From: Bacteroidia bacterium
Lineage (GTDB): Bacteria; Bacteroidota; Bacteroidia; Chitinophagales; Saprospiraceae
NCBI GenBank assembly: GCA_030430845.1
Contig: JAUIKE010000064.1
Coordinates: forward strand, 1-39,864
Length of the DNA: 39,864 nt
Reading direction: 5' to 3'
The notes beneath the pieces were generated by a model, which saw nothing but the letters and a program-made list of their open reading frames with translations, was not told the DNA's origin and searched no databases. A program made the translations under genes and the position numbers. Below are positions 23,216 through 31,373 of the stretch, piece by piece. The stretch's first letter is position 1. Every line of letters begins with the position of its first letter.

Positions 23216-25876
23216 ATGAACAAAAGCCTATACGTACTTGCGATTGTCCTTTTGTTTACCTGCAAGTTGTGGGGGCAATCCGTATTGGATGAGCGGATCG
23301 ATCTGGAACTTCAAAGAACAACCATTGTTGAAGCATTATATACTATTACCGATCAAACCGGTGTTGATATTACCTTCCTGAATAACATCCTGCCTAAAGA
23401 AAAAATTAATGTGATCGTTAAAAATGAACCTTTGAGCAAGGTACTGGATTATTTGCTGGAAGGTACGGGAGTGGAATATCGTTTGATAGGAGAAAGTATT
23501 GCCTTATTCAAATACATTCCCGAAGAATATACGATTAGCGGCTACATTGAAGATGAACGTACCGGCGAACGCCTGATCGGCGCCAGTGTTTATGATAAAA
23601 AAAATAATAAAGCCGCTTATTCCAATGCGTATGGTTTTTTTAGTCTGACCGTTCCGGAAGGCGAAATTGAATTGGACATTTCCTATCTGGGCTATCAACG
23701 GCGGCAAATTGCCATAGAACATTTTCAAAACAGGAAAGTGCGCCTAAAATTGCGAACGGACCTGACGCTCGAGCCGGTAGAAATTACAGCCATGCAAATG
23801 CTGCAAAGATCTGCCTTACAAACGGCTGCCAGTGTAGATGGGGTTAATATTGCAGATGCCTCTCTTTTACCTTCTCTTGGTGGTGAGACTGACCTAATCC
23901 GGACGCTTCATTTATATCCCGGTGTGCAAACCGGTACAGACGGCATTGGCGGCATATTTGTCAGAGGCGGAAACCCAGGTCATAATTTGATATTGATCGA
24001 TGATGTGCCGGTTTATAACCTTTCTCACGGGGCCGGCTTACTGTCCATTTTTAATACCGATGCCATTCGCTCTGCTCAGTTGATCAAGGGAGGCGTACCG
24101 GCCCGGTACGGCGGGCGTCTGTCTTCTATTCTGGACATCCGAACCAAAGAAGGCAATCAAAATGAGTACAGCGCAAAGGCGGAGCTCAGCTTATTAACCG
24201 CCAATGCCTCCCTGGAGGGGCCCATCATTCCTGGTAAAGCTTCTTTTTTCCTTTCCGGCCGCCAATCTGTTCTGAATTGGTTTCTAAAGCCTTATTCGCG
24301 CCAATATAAACGCAGCAGGGCAGAGCAGGGCGTTACCGACTACAATTTTTATGACTTTAGCTTAAAGCTTAATTATACCCTGGATAGTCTGAATAAGGTA
24401 TACTTCAGTTTTTATAAAAATCAGGACGATTTTCAAAACAACGGTCAAAAGTCGGCAAAATTTACTGCCAGGAACGTCGATGGCATTTTGGTGCCTTTCC
24501 AGTTTGATCAGCAATTCCGGGAATCCTTTGACTGGGGGAATACGGTTTCGGCTCTGCGGTGGAACCATATTTTTAGCCCAAAGTTGTTTGCCAACACCAC
24601 CCTCACTTACAGCAAAATGTGGGTGAACATCAATTATGATCATCGCGATAGTTTGCTCACTCTTTTCCCCACTCAACAAATTGCCAAGGCATATACCCTA
24701 AGCCGGTATCAGTCCAGTATTGAAGATCTGGGTGTAAAAATCGATTTTGAACTAAATCCGAGTTCTCGTCATAAATTTTTGTACGGAGTTTCCATCAACA
24801 GTCACCTGTTTCAGCCAGGAGCCCTACAGTTGAATGAAAGTGCTGATGAGATCGAGGGGCAGCTTGATTTTTCGAACCCTCAATTGCGGAGTACGGAATA
24901 TGTAGCTTATATTGAAAACCACCTCAATTTGGGGGCCCGATTGTTGATTGACCTGGGCCTTAGAGCCACCATTCTCAGCGTAACCAATAGAAACCACCGG
25001 GTTTTGCAGCCCCGGCTGGCGTTAAAGTATAAGTTGTCTCCTGATTTTATTCTGAATGCTTCATACGGGAAAACTTATCAGTTTTTACACTTATTATCAA
25101 ATTCCGGCTTTGGCTTTCCAACTGATCTTTGGGTGCCCAGTACCCGAACGATTGCTCCCGAAGAGGCCTGGCAATCTGTAGTGGGCTTCCATTGGAAACC
25201 CTCTAAATCCTGGTCATTGAAAACGGAATTATATTATAAGGAAATGGAGAATTTGATCTCCTATTCCGAAGGCGTCTTTTTTCTCAGTGACTGGCAGCAG
25301 AATATTACCGTCGGAAGCGGCACTTCCAAAGGGATAGAAGTGATGTTGAATAAAGAATGGGGGCGACTCAGAGGCTGGATGTCGTATACCTTATCCTGGA
25401 CGGACCGGCAGTTCGAGAACGTAAACCAGGGGAATCCCTTTCCTTTCAAATACGACAGGCGCCACAATTTTGGGTTGGCGATGATCTATCAACTTTCCCC
25501 CAGTATTAGCCTGAGCACCAATTATACCTTTAGCTCTGGCTTGGCATTTAGCCTTCCCATTCAGAAATATCAATATCAATTTGATCATTTTAGGGATGTT
25601 CCGGTAACAGCCCTGGTATACAATGGCAAAAATCAGTACCGACTGCCGGCTTATCACCGCCTGGATATTGGACTGAATGCTTCCTTTAAAACTGCCTGGT
25701 TGCATCATGAGGTCAAAGCAGGGGTCTATAATGTATACAATCGCAACAATCCCCTTTATTATGACCTGCGCACTTCTTTGTTGGCAAACGGAGAAAGTTT
25801 GCAGGAAGTGAAGGAATTTGTACAGGTTAGAATGATTCCTTTTATGCCTTCCCTGAGCTACGCTATTTCATTCTAG
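23216..25876 (+). CDS. TonB-dependent outer-membrane receptor with STN signalling domain
   Basis: This 886-residue receptor has a signal peptide (1-20) and then a secretin/TonB short N-terminal (STN) domain at about 25-103 (TTIVEALYTITDQTGVDITF, EPLSKVLDYLLEGTGVEYRL). A carboxypeptidase-D-like beta domain follows (107-185, ISGYIEDERTGERLIGASVY). The plug is at about 200-320 (GGETDLIRTLHLYPGVQTGT, IGGIFVRGGNPGHNLILIDD, RYGGRLSSILDIRTKEGN). A 22-strand-type barrel ends in SLSYAISF with a terminal phenylalanine. The STN domain is what talks to FecR. The substrate is unknown. There is no SusD-like partner; instead a DUF4249 lipoprotein follows 36 bp downstream. Confidence 0.95.
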   Translation: MNKSLYVLAIVLLFTCKLWGQSVLDERIDLELQRTTIVEALYTITDQTGVDITFLNNILPKEKINVIVKNEPLSKVLDYLLEGTGVEYRLIGESIALFKYIPEEYTISGYIEDERTGERLIGASVYDKKNNKAAYSNAYGFFSLTVPEGEIELDISYLGYQRRQIAIEHFQNRKVRLKLRTDLTLEPVEITAMQMLQRSALQTAASVDGVNIADASLLPSLGGETDLIRTLHLYPGVQTGTDGIGGIFVRGGNPGHNLILIDDVPVYNLSHGAGLLSIFNTDAIRSAQLIKGGVPARYGGRLSSILDIRTKEGNQNEYSAKAELSLLTANASLEGPIIPGKASFFLSGRQSVLNWFLKPYSRQYKRSRAEQGVTDYNFYDFSLKLNYTLDSLNKVYFSFYKNQDDFQNNGQKSAKFTARNVDGILVPFQFDQQFRESFDWGNTVSALRWNHIFSPKLFANTTLTYSKMWVNINYDHRDSLLTLFPTQQIAKAYTLSRYQSSIEDLGVKIDFELNPSSRHKFLYGVSINSHLFQPGALQLNESADEIEGQLDFSNPQLRSTEYVAYIENHLNLGARLLIDLGLRATILSVTNRNHRVLQPRLALKYKLSPDFILNASYGKTYQFLHLLSNSGFGFPTDLWVPSTRTIAPEEAWQSVVGFHWKPSKSWSLKTELYYKEMENLISYSEGVFFLSDWQQNITVGSGTSKGIEVMLNKEWGRLRGWMSYTLSWTDRQFENVNQGNPFPFKYDRRHNFGLAMIYQLSPSISLSTNYTFSSGLAFSLPIQKYQYQFDHFRDVPVTALVYNGKNQYRLPAYHRLDIGLNASFKTAWLHHEVKAGVYNVYNRNNPLYYDLRTSLLANGESLQEVKEFVQVRMIPFMPSLSYAISF

Positions 25877-25912
25877 CAAACAAATTGGTATATTGCATAT
25901 TCAATTACGCTT

Positions 25913-26839
25913 ATGAACCGGATCTTTACATTCTTCTTGCTAACTCTTTTTTCGCTGGCTCTGGCCTGTGAGCGTCCTATAGATTTAGTTATTGAAGAGC
26001 CGGCCCCGCAATTAGTTGTCATCAGTAATTTTACGGCTGATCGGAATATGCAAGTGCGAGTTTCCAAAACACAATCTGTCCTGGATACTGACCCGACGCC
26101 CTATATTCTGGATGCCGACGTTCGCCTTTTCAAAGAGGAAGAATTTATTCAGCGATTGCTTCTTGTTAGTGAAAAGGAAAATGATCCTTTTTATGTCACT
26201 CAAGGTTTTAAGCCTGAAGTAGAGGTTCCATACACCATTAAAGTGGATGCTCCCGGATTTGATCCCATCGAGGCCATGAGCAAAATTCCTACCAAAATTG
26301 ACATCCAGTCTTTGAAGGTTAGTGACTATCTCATCGAAAAAAACCCGGAAGAGGAAGCCCAGTATCGCTTTTCAGTTACCATTGGCTTTACCGACCCTCA
26401 GGAAGAGAATAACTATTACCATCTCAACCTCTATCAGCAGGTGTACAAATTTATGTTGGATGGGCAGGATACTATTTTTGGAAAAAGTGAGTTCTTTCCC
26501 ATTCAGTTCAGCCAGATCATAGATAACAATTTCATCCTTGCCTATTTTGACGGCGGCGTTCTTTTTGAGGATGCACCCTTTGATGGTAACATAGTTGCTT
26601 ACACTTTCCCTATCACATTTAACTTAGATGCCAGGCAGGAGGTGCCTGGAAAGCTACTCGTAGAACTTCGTTCCGTATCGGAAGAGTATTATTTGTATCA
26701 ACGCTCCCTTAGCCAGCAACAGGAAAATCCGGGTGCACCTTTCGCCGAGCCGGTCGTTCTGTACAACAACATTGTTAACGGCCAGGGTATCTTTGCCGGC
26801 TACAGCACTTCGCTGGATTCTATTCGCGTAGGAAGATAA
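25913..26839 (+). CDS. DUF4249 outer-membrane lipoprotein
   Basis: This 308-residue protein has a lipoprotein signal ending in LALAC at Cys19, so it should be lipidated. The body has DUF4249 features: PAPQLVVISNFTADRNMQVR, VSKTQSVLD, YILDADVRLFKEEEF, EVPYTIKVDAPGFDPIEAMS, YYLYQRSLSQQQENPGAPFA and NIVNGQGIFAGYSTSLDSI. DUF4249 genes regularly sit next to TonB receptors of this class, so the protein is probably the surface partner that helps capture substrate. The mechanism is not established. It is 36 bp after the receptor gene and ends the operon at a clear terminator. Confidence 0.9.
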   Translation: MNRIFTFFLLTLFSLALACERPIDLVIEEPAPQLVVISNFTADRNMQVRVSKTQSVLDTDPTPYILDADVRLFKEEEFIQRLLLVSEKENDPFYVTQGFKPEVEVPYTIKVDAPGFDPIEAMSKIPTKIDIQSLKVSDYLIEKNPEEEAQYRFSVTIGFTDPQEENNYYHLNLYQQVYKFMLDGQDTIFGKSEFFPIQFSQIIDNNFILAYFDGGVLFEDAPFDGNIVAYTFPITFNLDARQEVPGKLLVELRSVSEEYYLYQRSLSQQQENPGAPFAEPVVLYNNIVNGQGIFAGYSTSLDSIRVGR

Positions 26840-26845
26840 GTTTAG

Positions 26846-26870
26846 GGGCGGCTGAAACCGCCCATTTTAT
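26846..26870 (+). terminator. Intrinsic terminator of the receptor operon
   Basis: GGGCGG-ctgaaa-CCGCCC (26846-26863) is followed by a T-rich tail. The next 180 bases to the Crp/Fnr gene are AT-rich, with a repeated TAGCCAAT (26929-26936 and 26948-26955) and no exact -7 box. Confidence 0.8.
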
Positions 26871-27046
26871 TTGCAGCCTTTCCTTTTAAGAAATATTTAA
26901 CAAAATAAAGCCGGGTTTCGATAAATAATTAGCCAATCCCATAGGGGTAGCCAATAATTTTAGTGTCTTCTACATAGCAAACACATAATATTTGCTGATC
27001 CTGAACCCCTCCCATTCAATTTTTGGTTGCAATAAAAACTCGACTT

Positions 27047-27763
27047 ATGGACAATTATCTATTCAAAGAAAAAAGTAATCAAACCGGTACCGATGCCAAA
27101 TCCACTTTTTTGGCTCAATTTCCTCTTTTTAGTACCCTCAGTGGCAGAGATCGTGAGCGATTGGCAGATATGATGGAACTAAAAATTAAACCCAGATACA
27201 GTTTTATCTACCTAACCGACGAACCTTCCGATCACCTCTATTTTCTAGCCAAAGGAGCTGTCAAAATCGGCACGCACAGCACAGATGGCAAAGAAGTCAT
27301 CAAAAACCTGATCCACCCATTAGCCATATTTGGAGAACTGGGCCTGATCGGGGAGAAAAACCGGCAGGAGTTCGCCCAGGCCCTTAAGGAAGATGTGCAC
27401 CTTTATGCTGTAAAAGTAGATGATTTTAAATCCCTCATGCGCCATAATTTCGACCTTTGCAATAAAGTCATGATGTCTTTTGGTGACCGATTGATGAAAG
27501 CGGAAAGCAAACTGGAGTCCCTCATCTTTAAAGATGCTCGTACCCGCATCATCGACTTTATTAAGGATTCAGTGAATAAAAGAGGTAGAAGAGTCGGTTA
27601 TGAAATGTTACTAAAGCATTCCCTGACCCATCAGGATATTGCCAATATCACCTGCACTTCTCGTCAAACCGTTACGTTGGTTTTGAATGAACTGAAAAAA
27701 TCTGATCTGATCTATTTTAATAGAGGTAAGATACTGGTGAGGGATATGGGGAAACTGGTTTAA
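27047..27763 (+). CDS. Crp/Fnr-family transcription regulator
   Basis: From the ATG at 27047 this is a 238-residue protein. An in-frame TTG at 27023 would add eight residues but is less likely. The cyclic-nucleotide-binding fold spans about 25-140 (FPLFSTLSGRDRERLADMME, FIYLTDEPSDHLYFLAKGAV, HPLAIFGELGLIGEKN). The Crp-type winged helix spans about 150-235, with LTHQDIANITCTSRQTVTLV as the DNA-reading motif. No N-terminal cysteine set for a 4Fe-4S cluster is present, so it is not a classical oxygen-sensing FNR. The phosphate-cassette arginine typical of cAMP binders is not evident either. It is a single-gene unit that ends at a strong terminator. Confidence 0.92.
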   Translation: MDNYLFKEKSNQTGTDAKSTFLAQFPLFSTLSGRDRERLADMMELKIKPRYSFIYLTDEPSDHLYFLAKGAVKIGTHSTDGKEVIKNLIHPLAIFGELGLIGEKNRQEFAQALKEDVHLYAVKVDDFKSLMRHNFDLCNKVMMSFGDRLMKAESKLESLIFKDARTRIIDFIKDSVNKRGRRVGYEMLLKHSLTHQDIANITCTSRQTVTLVLNELKKSDLIYFNRGKILVRDMGKLV

Positions 27764-27766
27764 AAT

Positions 27767-27805
27767 AAAAACAAGAGTCATGCGATTCGCATGACTCTTG
27801 TTTTT
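27767..27805. terminator. Bidirectional intrinsic terminator
   Basis: Two perfect 19-nt arms (27767-27785 and 27787-27805) carry an A-run on the left and a T-run on the right. The hairpin ends transcripts of the Crp/Fnr gene and of the convergent ABC-importer operon. Confidence 0.93.
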
Positions 27806-29348
27806 ACTTACGCTCCAAATCACTTATCTTCTCCCAACTATACTTTTCAGCATCTGCTTTCCTCACCATCAGGGCATAGGCATTGTTAAATCCCAAAGGA
27901 GATAACCACTGTATGCCAAATTGCTCCTCAAATTCATTTTTTACATAATTATAAACGCCTTCAGGATCGTCGATCAGGTCCGCTACAAGGTTTTCCGGAG
28001 GAGATAAAATAACCTGAAAGCCGGTGCCCGTATATTCGGCATACAGGTCTAATTCATTGTTGGCCAGCGCTTCAAAGCAGATCTTTGTTCCTCCCAGCCC
28101 TGGTTTGGGATCCACATCCAGGTTTGTATGACCATTTATCAATTGAGCATATAATTCTACCAGAATATATTGCTCAGTAAAAATTTTTGAGCCGATAGTA
28201 ATGCTTTCACCTCCCTGCTGTTGGTCCGGCTTCCACAACCTAAGCTCTTTCAGAAAGGCCGTAGCGACCTCCTCCGGTGACTTTTTGAGATGATCTACCT
28301 GATAATTTAAATCGATCATAATCTCATCGGAAATTCGGCCGGCTAATAATTCAACGGCCTGAACGACTTCCGGATGGTCTGCAGCGAGTCCCTTGCGGGT
28401 AATAGGAGCACAAAAATAGGGCGGCAGCGCATATCGGTCATCTTCCAACAATACAAGGTCATAAGCCTTCACTCGTCCGTCAGTGGCATAACCACTTATT
28501 ACATCTACTTCCTTTTCTTTAATTGCACGGTACATCAGACCGGCATTTAACATTAGCGTATTGAATTCCAGGTCATATTTTTCTAATAAACTCGGATAAC
28601 CATCCTCCCTGCCGGCAAATTCCGGATCAAAGCCAGCTACCAGGCCGGAAGTAAAGAATCCTGGTAGTAGATAAAAAATACATAAAAGTGGAACAAGAGC
28701 CAGGGCCTTTAGATGCTGCCGGGTACGGGTGCGTTTTGCCCTGCTTTGAATAAAAGCCAGTGATTGGTCGAAGAAAACGGCCAGGAGCGCTGCCGGAATG
28801 GCACCGGCAAGAACCATAGCCGAGTTGTCGAGAGCAATCCCTCCAAAGATGAACTCTCCCAATCCTCCGGCACCAATGTAAGAGGCAAGAGTAGCGACGC
28901 CAACATTGATGACTGTAGCGGTCCGGACGCCTGCAAAGATTACTGGTAATGCCAGGGGCAGTTCGACCTTACGCAGGATCTGGCGGGAGGTCATTCCCAT
29001 ACCTTTGGCCGCCTCGGTCACGGCTTCCTCCACCTCCATAATACCGGTATATGTATTCCTTAAAATGGGCAGGATGGCATAAAGGAATAAAGCAAAAATT
29101 GCCGGCTTGATCCCTATGCCTAAAATCGGGATCATAAAGCCAAGCAAGGCAATGCTTGGAATAGTTTGCAGCACTCCGGCAAACCCAAGTACCGGCGCAG
29201 CCCATCCTGGTCGGCGAGTGATCCAAATACCAACTGGAACAGCTATCAAAATGGCCAGGAAAAGAGAAATAAATGTTAAACCAATGTGCTCAAAACATTG
29301 CTCGAACAGTTTGTCAGAATTGTTTTGTATGAATTCGAGTAGATTCAT
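27804..29348 (-). CDS. Betaine/choline-type ABC permease fused to a circularly permuted binding protein
   Basis: Residues 1-210 of the 514 are the membrane permease of an OpuB/ProW-type importer (HIGLTFISLFLAILIAVPVG, LQTIPSIALLGFMIPILGIG, EAAKGMGMTSRQILRKVELP, GAGGLGEFIFGGI). A further helix (about 214-233) leads to the substrate-binding region. Its two halves are swapped. Residues about 237-372 (GFDPEFAGREDGYP, NAGLMYRAIKEKEVDVISGY, ATDGRVKAYDLVLLEDD, SPEEVATAFLKEL) are normally the C-terminal half. Residues about 382-514 (ITIGSKIFTEQYILVELYAQ, PGLGGTKICFEALANNELDL, YAEYTGTG, PLGFNNAYALMVRK) are normally the N-terminal half. A short polar linker joins them. The gene ends where a normal protein would cross to its second half. 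It lies 8 bp behind its ATPase gene. The likely role is osmoprotectant uptake. Confidence 0.9.
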   Translation of the reverse strand: MNLLEFIQNNSDKLFEQCFEHIGLTFISLFLAILIAVPVGIWITRRPGWAAPVLGFAGVLQTIPSIALLGFMIPILGIGIKPAIFALFLYAILPILRNTYTGIMEVEEAVTEAAKGMGMTSRQILRKVELPLALPVIFAGVRTATVINVGVATLASYIGAGGLGEFIFGGIALDNSAMVLAGAIPAALLAVFFDQSLAFIQSRAKRTRTRQHLKALALVPLLCIFYLLPGFFTSGLVAGFDPEFAGREDGYPSLLEKYDLEFNTLMLNAGLMYRAIKEKEVDVISGYATDGRVKAYDLVLLEDDRYALPPYFCAPITRKGLAADHPEVVQAVELLAGRISDEIMIDLNYQVDHLKKSPEEVATAFLKELRLWKPDQQQGGESITIGSKIFTEQYILVELYAQLINGHTNLDVDPKPGLGGTKICFEALANNELDLYAEYTGTGFQVILSPPENLVADLIDDPEGVYNYVKNEFEEQFGIQWLSPLGFNNAYALMVRKADAEKYSWEKISDLERK

Positions 29349-29356
29349 TTAGGTTG

Positions 29357-30337
29357 TTAATTATCAGTTATCTGATGATGGTTGATGAATTGTTGAAAAG
29401 CATTCATTAACTCAGCCATATTAAGCGGTTTGCTTAAGCCATCCTTTTGGATAAACAATTTAGAAGTGCCTGTTACTTGTTCGCTCAACTGAGCCATGCT
29501 ATCCTTGATGGATAATGCGGCAGGCAAAATCTTCGCACCCTGAGGCGGTTCTTTTACAAACTGGGGGAGAAACTGAAAAACATCGCTGAGTGTAAAAAGC
29601 TGGATCTGAAGATCGAGTTTTTTTTCTGCTAAAAAGGCTTTGATGAAATCGTTGGCAGGGCGGAAGAGCAGGTCTTTAGGAGTGCCTAGTTGTTGGATCT
29701 TTCCCTTATCCAGTACACAGATCTGGTCGGCCAGCTCAAAGGCTTCTTCTACATCATGGGTAACAATGATGGTGGTTTTGCTGGATAGTTCTTCCATATT
29801 GATAAAATCCTGGCGAATCACATTTCTGGTGATGGGGTCCAGGGCTCCGAAAGGTTCATCCATCAGAATAATGGGCGGATCGGCAGCCAGGGCCCGGGCG
29901 ATGCCGACTCTTTGTTGTTGCCCGCCACTGAGTTGATGAGGATATTTGGATAAATACTGTTCAGCCGGCAGTTTTAAGCGCCCTAATAGATAAGTGCTGC
30001 GTTCCTTGATTTTTTCCTTGCCCCAGCCCATGAGTTTAGGGACGACAGCAATATTTTCTTCGATGGTATAATGTGGGAATAAACCGATATTCTGGATCAC
30101 GTAGCCCATCTTGCGCCTCATCTGTTCGGGGGGCATGGAAAAAATGTTCTCTCCATCCAGGAAAATCTTTCCCTCACTGGGTTCTATGAGTCGGTTGATG
30201 AGTTTGAGGGTAGTCGTTTTGCCGCTGCCGCTAGTTCCTACCAGGGCCAGCGTTTCACCTTTTTCTAACTTAAAGGATACCTCATTGACCGCATGATACT
30301 GGCCGTAGGTTTTGGTAAGGTCCTGAACTTCTATCAT
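29357..30337 (-). CDS. ABC importer ATPase, OpuBA/ProV type
   Basis: This 326-residue ATPase has Walker [10 protein letters not shown], the Q-loop region [20 protein letters not shown], signature [15 protein letters not shown], Walker [14 protein letters not shown] and the H-loop [11 protein letters not shown]. The core ends near residue 240. The C-terminal tail (about 245-326) is where homologues carry CBS domains that sense ionic strength; here only a short CBS-like stretch seems present ([20 protein letters not shown]). It pairs with the permease/binding fusion 8 bp downstream and should power uptake of a quaternary ammonium osmolyte. A perfect hairpin covering the GGAAG in front of the ATG could limit translation. 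Confidence 0.9.
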   Translation of the reverse strand: MIEVQDLTKTYGQYHAVNEVSFKLEKGETLALVGTSGSGKTTTLKLINRLIEPSEGKIFLDGENIFSMPPEQMRRKMGYVIQNIGLFPHYTIEENIAVVPKLMGWGKEKIKERSTYLLGRLKLPAEQYLSKYPHQLSGGQQQRVGIARALAADPPIILMDEPFGALDPITRNVIRQDFINMEELSSKTTIIVTHDVEEAFELADQICVLDKGKIQQLGTPKDLLFRPANDFIKAFLAEKKLDLQIQLFTLSDVFQFLPQFVKEPPQGAKILPAALSIKDSMAQLSEQVTGTSKLFIQKDGLSKPLNMAELMNAFQQFINHHQITDN

Positions 30338-30338
30338 T

Positions 30339-30368
30339 TGATTATCTTCCTTTGGTGGAAGATAATCA
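30339..30368 (-). promoter_or_regulatory. Perfect 12-bp hairpin over the ribosome-binding site of the ABC operon
   Basis: The minus strand reads TGATTATCTTCC-accaaa-GGAAGATAATCA and then, one base later, the ATG at 30337. The right arm contains GGAAG, 8 bases before the ATG, so folding would bury the only Shine-Dalgarno-like sequence. There is no T-run. It could instead be a repressor palindrome. Confidence 0.6.
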
Positions 30369-30381
30369 TTTTAAATGAGAT

Positions 30382-30543
30382 GGAAGGGGGGGTGTAAAAA
30401 GTCCTTCGGCCTTCCTGCCGGCCGGCAGGCGGGTGGGAGGTCATTTTAAGAAAAAAACTTTGTTTTTTTCTTAAAATGACCTCCCAAATAAAATTTAATG
30501 GGGTGGGTAAAAACGAGGAACGACTTTTTACACAACCCCTTCC
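30382..30543. mobile_element. MITE-like element, 162 bp, with 22-bp terminal inverted repeats
   Basis: The ends (30382-30403 and 30522-30543) are inverted copies matching at 20 of 22 positions. Each begins GGAAGGGG and contains GTGTAAAAAGTC. Inside is a perfect 24-bp hairpin with a 3-nt loop (30435-30458 with 30462-30485), beginning GGGAGGTCATTTTAAG. A GC palindrome CCTGCCGGCCGGCAGG lies at 30414-30429. No protein is encoded and no target duplication is evident. It fills the gap between the gene ending at 30545 and the ABC operon. Confidence 0.65.
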
Positions 30544-30544
30544 G

Positions 30545-31372
30545 TTATTCTTCGCCGGGGCAGGTTTCCAGTTGAGTAGTTTGTACCCTTCCTGCTGAAT
30601 CGATGGTCAAACGCCAGCATCCGCCCAGGTTGTCACGCATGATTACTCCTCTGCCGACATTATCAATATACACATCTCCTTTATGTACTTGCAATTTTGC
30701 ATTCGGTTTGATACCGATACCTACCGAACCTTCACTATCGTAATAAATATCTTCCTTGTCTCCTGACCAGTAAGAATTGCCGGCGGTTTGAGCAAACTGA
30801 GCTTCTTGTGCGAAGGTAGCAGACTGTGCATTCGTAGCATTCTGGGCAAAGGTGGCTTGCTGGGCATTCACGGCATTGTCGGCAAAACTAGCCTGCCCGG
30901 CCTGCTCTGCATAGCCGGCCGTTTCAGCCAGGTTGGCCTGGTCGGCCAACGTAGCGAATTTGGCGGTATCCGTGCTGGAAGCATGCATCGCATAGGGGAC
31001 ACTCAATAACTGCGTCGTACCCATATCCACATAATTGCTGCCTCCACTGATGTCCATTTCCACCTTCAGGAAAAAATCATCCTCTCCCCATTGGATGTCG
31101 TCCATAGAGCCGCTCAACAGTTGCCCCGCTCCAATTTTTAAGGTGAGCAAGCCAAAGGCATTGGTGGTGGCAGCATGGCGCTCACTGAAAACTGAGCTTC
31201 CGTCTATGGTTCCTTGTAAAATACTGATCCGCAGCCCGATCGCTTGCTCAGACAGGGCATCCCCGTTTTGATCCCTGGCCACCGCTTGATAATTGAAGGC
31301 CTTTGGACTTTGAGCAACCAGAAAAACCGGCGCCAGGCAAAGCAGGGCCAGACAAACAAATAGCTTATTCAT
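30545..31372 (-). CDS. Exported protein with a 21-fold Ala-x-x repeat
   Basis: This 275-residue protein has a signal peptide (1-20) and an N-terminal domain common in Bacteroidota secreted proteins: PKAFNYQAVARDQNG, IGLRISILQG, FGLLTLKIGAG, WGEDDFFLKVEMD and MGTTQLLSVPYAMHA. From Ala137 to Ala197 every third residue is alanine without a break (for example AKFATLADQANLAETAGYAE), giving 21 tripeptide units. A short SVGIGIKPNAKLQVHKGDVY region follows, like the repeats in tail-fibre proteins, then an end with two cysteines (Cys252, Cys271). No T9SS sorting domain is seen. It lies one base behind the 31374 gene, in the same operon. The function is unknown; a fibrous or oligomeric surface protein is the best guess. 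Confidence 0.75.
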   Translation of the reverse strand: MNKLFVCLALLCLAPVFLVAQSPKAFNYQAVARDQNGDALSEQAIGLRISILQGTIDGSSVFSERHAATTNAFGLLTLKIGAGQLLSGSMDDIQWGEDDFFLKVEMDISGGSNYVDMGTTQLLSVPYAMHASSTDTAKFATLADQANLAETAGYAEQAGQASFADNAVNAQQATFAQNATNAQSATFAQEAQFAQTAGNSYWSGDKEDIYYDSEGSVGIGIKPNAKLQVHKGDVYIDNVGRGVIMRDNLGGCWRLTIDSAGRVQTTQLETCPGEE

Positions 31373-31373
31373 G

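Noticed and set aside
21936..26949. TAGGGGTA shared by the gaps at 21936-21943 and 26942-26949
   Set aside because: Eight bases in AT-rich DNA with different distances to genes is too weak to call a regulon site.
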